Below are positions 57,493-64,000 of a DNA stretch of 64,000 bases, piece after piece (the stretch's first letter is position 1; each line of letters starts with the position of its first letter). The notes beneath the pieces were generated by a model. The model ran no database searches. It worked only from the letters and a program-made list of their open reading frames with translations, and was not told the origin of the DNA. Both the position numbers and the translations under genes were made by a program. Where the stretch lies: contig CALYLO010000007.1 in assembly GCA_944800085.1 (NCBI GenBank), positions 62,001-126,000 on the forward strand, given 5' to 3'. This stretch comes from Paenibacillus melissococcoides. GTDB taxonomy: Bacteria > Bacillota > Bacilli > Paenibacillales > Paenibacillaceae.

Positions 57493-57641
57493 CCGCCGCC
57501 GGAATAACGGCAGACAAGCCCGGGGCCTGCTGAGAGGCGCCGAGCTCGCCGGACAATCGGTATGGAGTCGGGCGGCCATCTCTTCCGCCGCTCCTGTATC
57601 ATCTGCCTTATGCCGGAGATGCACCCGGCATGCAGGTCCAA

Positions 57642-57908
57642 TTAGTTTTCCAACTCTTCCTTGCTGACCAAGGAGACTAAAGCGCTTACAGCCTGTTCTG
57701 CGTCCGCGCCATCCGCGGTAATGGTAATGGACGTGCCTGAGCCGATTGCAAGACTCATGATCCCCATAATGCTCTTCGCATTTACTTTTTTATCTTCCTT
57801 TTCCACGAAGATATCCGAAGAATATTTATTCGCTTCTTGAACGAACAAGGCCGCCGGTCGTGCATGCAAACCTGTCTTCAAACGTACCACAACTGGTTGT
57901 TGAGCCAT
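57642..57908 (-). CDS. HPr-family phosphocarrier at the crh position
   Basis: An 88-residue protein from ATG 57908. KTGLHARPAALFVQEANKYSSDIFVEKEDKKVNAKSIMGIMSLAIGSGTSITITADGADA has both regulatory sites: His in LHARP (His15 of HPr, the PEP/EI site) and Ser in NAKSIMG (Ser46, HPr kinase site). It lies downstream of whiA, where B. subtilis has crh, whose His is replaced by Gln. It could be Crh-like by context but retain PTS chemistry. Confidence 0.88.
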   Translation of the reverse strand: MAQQPVVVRLKTGLHARPAALFVQEANKYSSDIFVEKEDKKVNAKSIMGIMSLAIGSGTSITITADGADAEQAVSALVSLVSKEELEN

Positions 57909-58023
57909 GCGGATCATACCCCCTACATTTCCTGTATAGTTTACTAATCAATTCACGTTTACGCCATTTCCTTCAGTTTATCACATTATAGCATTTTAAA
58001 CGATGGTACACTAGGAATAAAAT

Positions 58024-58956
58024 TCATCCGTTTCTTATTCTTTCGGCCATCTCATCAATCTTGCGCAGCCGGTGATTGACTCCGGACTTGCTGACCTTGC
58101 CCTTAAGCATCTCACCGACCTCCTTCAGATTCAGATCGGGATGAGCCAGGCGAACCTCCGCGACTTCGCGAAGCTTGTCAGGAAGCTGTTCCAGTCCAAT
58201 CTCCTTCTCAATCAGGCGGATATTCTCGATCTGGCGCACGGCCGCGCCAATCGTCTTGTTCAGATTCGCCGTCTCGCAGTTGACAATCCGGTTCACGGAG
58301 TTCCGCATATCCCGCATGATGCGGACGTCTTCGAACTTGAACAACGCCTGATGCGCCCCGATAATATTGAGGAACTCAATGATTTTCTCGCCTTCTTTAA
58401 TGTACAGCACGAACCCTTTTTTGCGTTCGATGAACCGGGCATTGAGCCGGAATTCATTGGCCAATTCGACAATAGCCTTGCAATGCTCTTCGTACATCGA
58501 TGAAATCTCGAGATGGTAAGAGGATCCTTCCGGATTGTTAACCGATCCGCCGGCAAGAAATGCCCCCCGCAAATAAGCCCGTTTACAGCAATTGTTCGCG
58601 ATAATCCGCTTATCTATTCCATCCGTGAACTGGAACCCTTCGGATACGATATGCAGATCATGCAAAATCTCCTGCACCTGGGAAGGAATGCGGACGATAT
58701 ACACATTATTTTTCTTCAAACGCATTTTTTTGCGAACCAGCAGTTCCGTGTGCGCCTGATAAAACTTCTTGATGAACGTGTATATCCGGCGGGCAATCGC
58801 CGCGTTCTCCGTCGAAATATCCAGAATGACCTTGCGGTTCGAAGAGAGCTGCACGGAGCCGTTCATGCGCATTAACGCCGCCAATTCTGCCCGTTCACAG
58901 CATGCATCGGACTCCATTAACGTCAATTCCTTTTTCGTCTGCGCTGCAAAGGACAT
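58024..58956 (-). CDS. whiA: DNA-binding protein WhiA
   Basis: A 310-residue protein. The N-terminal part is a degenerate LAGLIDADG-like fold (CCKRAYLRGAFLAGGSVNNPEGSSYHLEI) and the C-terminus a helix-turn-helix (LREVAEVRLAHPDLNLKEVGEMLKGKVSKSGVNHRLRKIDEMAERI). WhiA influences cell division and chromosome segregation in Firmicutes and sporulation in actinobacteria. Lies 7 bases after yvcK. Confidence 0.96.
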   Translation of the reverse strand: MSFAAQTKKELTLMESDACCERAELAALMRMNGSVQLSSNRKVILDISTENAAIARRIYTFIKKFYQAHTELLVRKKMRLKKNNVYIVRIPSQVQEILHDLHIVSEGFQFTDGIDKRIIANNCCKRAYLRGAFLAGGSVNNPEGSSYHLEISSMYEEHCKAIVELANEFRLNARFIERKKGFVLYIKEGEKIIEFLNIIGAHQALFKFEDVRIMRDMRNSVNRIVNCETANLNKTIGAAVRQIENIRLIEKEIGLEQLPDKLREVAEVRLAHPDLNLKEVGEMLKGKVSKSGVNHRLRKIDEMAERIRNG

Positions 58957-58963
58957 TCTCCGC

Positions 58964-59947
58964 TCACCTCTTTCGTAACATCCAATTCTCCACCAGCTGA
59001 TAAATGTGATGGCTCAGCTTTTCCGCATCATGCCGCAAATAGGTGCGGAACAATACGAGGGAATCGGCAATCACCTTGTAACCTCTCTTCGTCACTTCAT
59101 CCAAGTCCAAATGCACTGCACGCGCCCCCTGCTCGGCGTAGCGGTCCTGCACTTGAGGCGGTATCTCCCCGTCGTTGACGATGACATAATCGAAAAGATG
59201 CTCGCCCACATGCTGCTGGATGGCTTCGAGATGGTCACTGACCTTATAATTATCCGTCTCTCCCGGCTGTGTCATAACATTGCAGACGAAGATTTTGACG
59301 GCATCCGACTCCTTGACCGCCTGTGCCAGCTTGGGGACAAGCAGCGTCGGGATAATACTCGTATATAGACTTCCCGGACCGACCAGGATCGCATCCGCCT
59401 CCTGCAGCGCCTGTACGGCCTCAGGAAGCGCCTCCACCTGCTCCGGCTCGAGGAAGACCCGCTTGATGCGCTGGCCAGCCTGCGGTATGGCAGACTCGCC
59501 CTCCACGATGGTTCCGTCGGTCATCTCCGCATTCAGCGCAATCGCCTGATTGGCGGCCGGCAGAACCCGCCCGCGCACGGCCAGCACCCGGCTCAGTTCA
59601 CGGATGCCCGCGACGAAGTCGCCCGTAATATCCGTCATGGCGGCCAGGATCAGATTCCCAAGGCTGTGCCCAGCCAGGCCGGTTCCATTCGGGAAGCGGT
59701 ATTTCAGCATCTCCGATAACGAGGGCTCCACATCCGCCAACGCCGTCAAGACGTTGCGAATGTCCCCCGGAGGCGGCATTTGCAGCTCTTGGCGCAAAAT
59801 ACCGGAACTTCCGCCGTCATCGGCGACCGTGACGATAGCCGTGATGTCAAGCGGCTTCTCCTTCAGGCCGCGCAGCATGACAGACAGACCGGTACCGCCG
59901 CCCATAACGACGATACGCGGCAGATCGCGCTCTTCTCCTATCCGCAC
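58964..59947 (-). CDS. yvcK: Gluconeogenesis factor YvcK/GlmR-family protein
   Basis: A 327-residue CofD-like protein (IVVMGGGTGLSVMLRGLKEKPLDITAIVTVADDGGSSGILRQELQMPPPGDIRNVLTALAD). GGGTGL binds UDP-sugars in this family. YvcK/GlmR supports gluconeogenic growth and cell-wall precursor supply. It follows rapZ by 15 bases. Confidence 0.95.
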   Translation of the reverse strand: MRIGEERDLPRIVVMGGGTGLSVMLRGLKEKPLDITAIVTVADDGGSSGILRQELQMPPPGDIRNVLTALADVEPSLSEMLKYRFPNGTGLAGHSLGNLILAAMTDITGDFVAGIRELSRVLAVRGRVLPAANQAIALNAEMTDGTIVEGESAIPQAGQRIKRVFLEPEQVEALPEAVQALQEADAILVGPGSLYTSIIPTLLVPKLAQAVKESDAVKIFVCNVMTQPGETDNYKVSDHLEAIQQHVGEHLFDYVIVNDGEIPPQVQDRYAEQGARAVHLDLDEVTKRGYKVIADSLVLFRTYLRHDAEKLSHHIYQLVENWMLRKR

Positions 59948-59962
59948 TTCAGTATCCCCCCA

Positions 59963-60859
59963 TCAATGCCGATCGCGTTCGGAATCCCGATGGCTTACGC
60001 GAACGACCTCCGTCTCGCTGGAACCGAGCGTGCGGCCCAAATATTCCGCGACGGCCACGGAACGGTGCTTCCCGCCAGTGCAGCCGATGCCGATGACGAC
60101 CTGGCTTTTCCCTTCTTTGCGGTATTGGGGAAGCAAAAATTGAAGCAAGTCGAGCAGCTTGCTCAAAAAGGCCTGCGTCTCCGGCCATTTCATGACATAG
60201 TCATACACTTCGATATCTTGGCCGGTATGCGGACGCAATTGCTCCACATAATGAGGATTTGGCAGAAACCGCACGTCAAAAATGAGATCCGCATCGATAG
60301 GAACCCCATATTTGAAGCCGAACGAGGTGACGTTGACCGACATGCGGTTCTGATCGGCCTGCGTGAACCTCGAGACGATGCGTTCTTTGAGCTGCGCCGG
60401 CTTGAGACTGCTCGTGTCAATCACCTGATTGGCCCAGCCCTTCAAATCCTCCAGCAGCTTGCGCTCCATCTTGATGCCTTCCAACGGCATGCCGTTCGGC
60501 TTCAATGGATGGCGGCGCCGGCTCTCCTTGTAGCGTTGGACGAGGACTTCATCCGTCGCGTCCAAGAACAAAATTTCACAATTAATTGTATAATGTTCTC
60601 TAATATAATTCAAAGACTCCGATAACGCCGTGAAAAACTCTCGCCCGCGCAAATCGATGACGAGCGCGACCTTTCCGATTTTCCCTTTGGACTGCTCAAT
60701 CAGCTCCGCGAATTTGGGAATCAGCACGGGAGGCAGGTTGTCTACGCAAAAAAATCCGAGATCCTCCAGGCTTTGTACCGCTATGGTCTTGCCCGCACCG
60801 GACATTCCCGTAATGATGACTAATTTAGCAAGCGCTGCCGTTTCTGTTGAATCGATCAT
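59963..60859 (-). CDS. rapZ: RNase adapter RapZ/YvcJ-type nucleotide-binding protein
   Basis: A 298-residue protein with Walker A GMSGAGKT near residue 22 and the C-terminal conserved domain (GCTGGKHRSVAVAEYLG). In Firmicutes YvcJ binds and hydrolyses nucleotides; in enterics RapZ guides RNase E. First of rapZ-yvcK-whiA-HPr, the standard order. Confidence 0.95.
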   Translation of the reverse strand: MIDSTETAALAKLVIITGMSGAGKTIAVQSLEDLGFFCVDNLPPVLIPKFAELIEQSKGKIGKVALVIDLRGREFFTALSESLNYIREHYTINCEILFLDATDEVLVQRYKESRRRHPLKPNGMPLEGIKMERKLLEDLKGWANQVIDTSSLKPAQLKERIVSRFTQADQNRMSVNVTSFGFKYGVPIDADLIFDVRFLPNPHYVEQLRPHTGQDIEVYDYVMKWPETQAFLSKLLDLLQFLLPQYRKEGKSQVVIGIGCTGGKHRSVAVAEYLGRTLGSSETEVVRVSHRDSERDRH

Positions 60860-60887
60860 CGTTCGTCCTCTCCCTTACCAATACCGA

Positions 60888-61838
60888 TTACGAACGCAAG
60901 AACAATCCGGCCGCACCAATCATGCCTGCATCATTGCCTAGCTCAGCCGGCACGATCGATACGCCGCGCGTAACCGGTTCAGGTGTTAGCTTCTTGAACG
61001 TCTCACGGATTTGCTCGAACAAGAACTCGCCGGCCTTCGACAAGCCGCCGCCGATAATGAAGCGCTCCGGATTCAAGGTGACCGCCACCGCGGCCATCGA
61101 TTTACCGAGGTAGAAGGCTGCGCGCGAGATAATGCGGACGGCAACCTCGTCACCGGCCTTCGCCGCATCGAACACATCCTTCGCCGCGATGTCCTCCAGC
61201 AGCGACAGGGACGTGCGATCGCCGCGCTCTACCGCATCCTTCGCCATGCGAATGATGCCGGTGGCGGAGGATACCGTCTCCAGGCAGCCCATCTTGCCGC
61301 AGCCGCACTGAATCGCTTCCAGATCCGGAATGACGGCGATATGCCCCAGCTCTCCGGCCATGCCGGAAAATCCCTGCACAATCTTGCCGTTGATGATGAT
61401 TCCGCCGCCGACACCGGTTCCCAGCGTATAGCAGACGCAATTGTCGACGCCTTTGCCCGCGCCGCTCCACGCTTCTCCCAACGCCGCCACATTGGCGTCA
61501 TTGTCAATCTTGACCGGCTTGCCTAACCGTTCTTCCAATATGGCACGAATCGGCACATCCTTGAAGCCTACGTTGGGCGCCAACAAGATAACGCCTTCCT
61601 TCACATTCGTAAACCCAGCGACCCCTGCACCAATTCCAGCCACCTGGCTCCAATCGTAAGGAGACTCCTCCACGATCCGGCGAATATAGTTCTCAATGTT
61701 GTCTATGACGGTATCGGGGCCCTTGGCAACTTCAGTCGGACCTTCAAACGTTTGCAGCAGCCGGCCTTCCGTATCACAAAGACCGACCTTGATAGCCGTT
61801 CCGCCCAAATCGACACCCACGTAGATTTGCTCAGGCAT
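60888..61838 (-). CDS. glcK: ROK-family glucokinase
   Basis: A 316-residue protein. The N-terminal phosphate loop is YVGVDLGGTAIKVGLCD, the substrate region GELGHIAV, and the ROK zinc motif CGCGKMGCLE with its upstream His is intact. It phosphorylates cytosolic glucose. It sits just upstream of rapZ on the same strand. Confidence 0.93.
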   Translation of the reverse strand: MPEQIYVGVDLGGTAIKVGLCDTEGRLLQTFEGPTEVAKGPDTVIDNIENYIRRIVEESPYDWSQVAGIGAGVAGFTNVKEGVILLAPNVGFKDVPIRAILEERLGKPVKIDNDANVAALGEAWSGAGKGVDNCVCYTLGTGVGGGIIINGKIVQGFSGMAGELGHIAVIPDLEAIQCGCGKMGCLETVSSATGIIRMAKDAVERGDRTSLSLLEDIAAKDVFDAAKAGDEVAVRIISRAAFYLGKSMAAVAVTLNPERFIIGGGLSKAGEFLFEQIRETFKKLTPEPVTRGVSIVPAELGNDAGMIGAAGLFLRS

Positions 61839-62124
61839 GCGTCATCCACCTTTATACTTGTAATCGTATCCTTAATCGTATGTTACTTCAGTACCCACTA
61901 TACGCGAACGCTGTAAACAGGTCAAGGCGTGCGCGGCCCGCCCGCACGGGCGTTCCGGGCCTTTCCCGGGCCGATTCCGCGCATTGGCGGCCGCCAGGCT
62001 CGCGAGATCAAATACGGAGCCCGCAGGCTCCGTCTCGACGCTGAAAATGTTGCAAAAATCTACTTTATGTCGGTACCGGGAAGCCAGGCTCGCGAATCCG
62101 GGATATCCCGTTCACGCGGAACGG
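61839..62124. other. Intergenic region between trxB and glcK
   Basis: About 285 bases. It has the glcK leader (right after 61838) and a GC-rich part with a hairpin CGGAGCC/GGCTCCG (about 62015-62033). Two copies of GCCAGGCTCGCGA lie near 61995 and 62082. I see no gene. Confidence 0.5.
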
Positions 62125-63087
62125 TTACCCCAACGTCGTGCTCCAGTCATGGACCATGCTGCCTTCCAGGAATTTCTCGCAATCCAGCGCCGCCTGACAG
62201 CCGGAACCGGCCGCGGTAATCGCTTGACGGTATTTCATGTCCTGCACGTCGCCGGCCGCGAAGATGCCCGGAACGCTCGTCTCGGTCGTGCCCGGCTTCA
62301 CGATGACGTATCCGTGCTCGTTCAGCTCGACCTTGCCGCGCAGGAAGTCGGTGTTCGGCTTATGCCCGATCGCGACGAACAGGCCGTCCGTCTCGATGAC
62401 TTCCTCTGCGCCCGTCTCGTTGTTGCGCACTCTGAGGCCGGTGACGCCCATGCCCGTCGACAGCACCTCCAGCGGCGTCCGGTTCAGCGCCCAAGAGATC
62501 TTCTCGTTCTCGCGCGCCCGGTCCTGCATGATTTTGGAGGCGCGCAGCTCGTCGCGGCGGTGCACGATCGTCAGCTCCGACGCGAAGCGGGTCAAGAAGT
62601 TAGCCTCCTCCATCGCGGAGTCTCCGCCGCCGATGACGACGATTTTTTTGCCCCGGAAGAAGAAGCCGTCGCAGGTAGCGCAAGCGCTGACCCCTTTGCC
62701 GATATTATCCTGCTCTCCAGGAATATTCAAATATTTCGCGCTGGCTCCGGTCGAGATAATGAGCGTCTCGGCCCAGATTTCCTCCAGACCTTCCCCCGTC
62801 AGCTTGAACGGGCGCTGCGATGTGTCAATATCCGTCACCCAGCCGGTAACGAACGTCGTGCCGAAGCGCTCCGCCTGCTTGCGCATGTTTTCCATCAGTT
62901 CAGGGCCCATAATCCCGTCCGGGAACCCAGGGAAGTTCTCTACATCGGTTGTCGTCGTAAGCTGGCCTCCCGGCTGCGGACCTTCGATGACGAGCGGATT
63001 CAGATTGGCGCGCGCCAGATAGATCGCCGCCGTGTACCCCGCAGGTCCTGTTCCGATAACGACCGATTTATACACTTTCTTCTCCAT
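62125..63087 (-). CDS. trxB: Thioredoxin-disulfide reductase
   Basis: A 320-residue flavoprotein. FAD site GTGPAGYTAAIYLARANL, redox CATCDG (the active CxxC), NADPH site GGGDSAMEEANFLTRFA and the C-terminal FAD motif VPGIFAAGDVQDMKYRQAITAAGSGCQAALDCEKFL are all intact. It reduces thioredoxin with NADPH. Confidence 0.97.
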   Translation of the reverse strand: MEKKVYKSVVIGTGPAGYTAAIYLARANLNPLVIEGPQPGGQLTTTTDVENFPGFPDGIMGPELMENMRKQAERFGTTFVTGWVTDIDTSQRPFKLTGEGLEEIWAETLIISTGASAKYLNIPGEQDNIGKGVSACATCDGFFFRGKKIVVIGGGDSAMEEANFLTRFASELTIVHRRDELRASKIMQDRARENEKISWALNRTPLEVLSTGMGVTGLRVRNNETGAEEVIETDGLFVAIGHKPNTDFLRGKVELNEHGYVIVKPGTTETSVPGIFAAGDVQDMKYRQAITAAGSGCQAALDCEKFLEGSMVHDWSTTLG

Positions 63088-63205
63088 ACTAAAAGGCCTC
63101 CTTCACTATTAGAGGTTATTCAAAAAGTACGCTTTTGACCACGAAGGGATTCAGGAGAAAAGCAGCCTTCAGAACACGCCCGGTTATCAACTTGGGAAAA
63201 CGCGT

Positions 63206-64000
63206 CTATTCATAGAAATTCTTCTCGGTCATATCGGCGCGGAATGCCTCTTCTATCCGCTTGGCATTCTTGGCGACCGTCCCGGCGGATACGGCGTACC
63301 GTTCCCCTGCATCGCTGCGGGTGACCGGATGGCCGTGCTTCTTCGCGATGATATATTCAATCGCCGCTGCCCAAGAGTCCGCCTTCGCGATACGCGGCAC
63401 TTCATTAGGATATGACCGACGGAGAAATTCAATCCAGAGCTTCTCCGCGTCATGCATCTGAATCATGTCATACCGCCCGTTCATCCCGGACCGGATTGAA
63501 TCGATCACCTGCTGCCAGTCCGGCTCCCAGATCGGGAGCCCGCTTCCCAGGTGATACCCGTCCACGAGCTGCTTCTTGCCGTCCCACTCCACTTCAAGCT
63601 CGTCCTCTACGCCAAGCAGACGGAGAACATAGACGGTCAATTCCTTCACGTAGCCGTCCTGCTCTGGATCGAGCAGCAGCCCCCGGAGCGCCTGCTTCGC
63701 CTCGTCATCATTGATAAGGCTCATCGCCTGAAGCGCCTGCAGCTTCGTCGCGGAGTCGCCCGCGCGCAGCGCCCAGAACAGGGACGAGCGGACGAGCGGA
63801 TCCGCCTTCAACTGCCGCTCCCATTCGGCGGCCGCCCCCGGATCTCCGGCTTCGTGCCGGACAATCCGTTCCGCTGCCGCGGATCGCTCGGCCCGCCGTC
63901 CGGATCGAGCCTTGGCCTCGTAAGGAATGCGGTAATGATAGCTTGGCATCGGATCCGGAAGGCCTCCCCCGCGCCGCTGAAGCAGCTCCAAGTAATACGA
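63206..64000 (-). CDS. HEAT/TPR-like protein, N-terminus beyond the right edge
   Basis: The frame is open to the window end (about 264 residues seen). ATKLQALQAMSLINDDEAKQALRGLLLDPEQDGYVKELTVYVLRLLGVEDELEVEWDGKKQL is a helical-repeat segment, and the C-terminus (WAAAIEYIIAKKHGHPVTRSDAGERYAVSAGTVAKNAKRIEEAF) looks like a helix-turn-helix. It is encoded upstream of trxB, as in other Paenibacilli with a repeat protein there. Function unknown. Confidence 0.6.
   Translation of the reverse strand, partial: SYYLELLQRRGGGLPDPMPSYHYRIPYEAKARSGRRAERSAAAERIVRHEAGDPGAAAEWERQLKADPLVRSSLFWALRAGDSATKLQALQAMSLINDDEAKQALRGLLLDPEQDGYVKELTVYVLRLLGVEDELEVEWDGKKQLVDGYHLGSGLPIWEPDWQQVIDSIRSGMNGRYDMIQMHDAEKLWIEFLRRSYPNEVPRIAKADSWAAAIEYIIAKKHGHPVTRSDAGERYAVSAGTVAKNAKRIEEAFRADMTEKNFYE

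Noticed and set aside
1..64000. CRISPR array or known defence island
   Set aside because: No regularly spaced repeat with unique spacers and no Cas, restriction, Abi or retron genes were seen. The GTTGAC repeats at 33666-33808 are too short and irregular for CRISPR.

Overview
The window looks like chromosome from a spore-forming Gram-positive of the Paenibacillus type. It carries spoVAC-spoVAD-spoVAE, the 3' part of sigK, and the Firmicute cluster rapZ-yvcK-whiA-HPr/crh next to trxB and a ROK glucokinase. Ribosome-binding sites are strong (AGGAGG-like), GTG and TTG starts are common, and the base composition is GC-rich. About two thirds of the window is a prophage with a contractile (P2/PBSX-like) tail. 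This reading rests on protein families and local sequence patterns only; no database search was possible.

Left flank (1-6860): a DUF58 protein (cut by the window edge) with its MoxR ATPase; a roughly 550-base gene-poor stretch with a MITE-like inverted repeat; the spoVA genes; a tiny hydrophobic peptide; two genes of unclear role (one CBM9-like); a broken DUF2188-type gene; and the C-terminal part of sigK. The sigK coding sequence stops being recognisable at an Asn-Glu codon pair equivalent to the classical skin insertion point. The missing N-terminal half and a serine recombinase are not in this window.

Prophage (about 6861-49237). Read from the right: tyrosine integrase, ImmA-like peptidase and CI-like repressor on the + strand, facing a Cro-like gene and a long leftward operon. 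That operon holds small early genes, an AbrB-like regulator, recombination/replication genes (DUF2800, DUF2815, a DNA polymerase, DUF3310, a VapE-type primase-helicase, VRR-NUC and HNH nucleases, an SNF2-type helicase), a candidate origin with a perfect DnaA box and nine GTTGAC repeats, and a tRNA-Pro. Then come the packaging, head, tail, baseplate, fibre and lysis genes. The left end, visibly AT-richer, carries a four-gene agr-like cassette: an AgrC-like membrane protein without a kinase, AgrB, a Cys-less AgrD-like peptide and a LytTR DNA-binding protein. Several replication and early genes are broken (5-bp duplication in a Walker A motif, in-frame stops, a deletion), while the structural and lysis genes look intact. 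This suggests a decaying or domesticated prophage that might still build particles.

Right flank (49279-64000): an AraC-type regulator with a membrane sensor; a potABCD polyamine transporter operon with a candidate attenuator in its leader; a SIMPL-domain gene broken by an amber codon; a secreted protein; HPr/Crh-like, whiA, yvcK, rapZ; a ROK glucokinase; trxB; and a gene cut by the window edge.

The two prophage ends do not match one simple insertion. The left end sits at the skin site of sigK. The right end has a tyrosine integrase next to an unrelated gene. A past recombination between two prophages, an old sigK truncation or an assembly chimera could each explain this.
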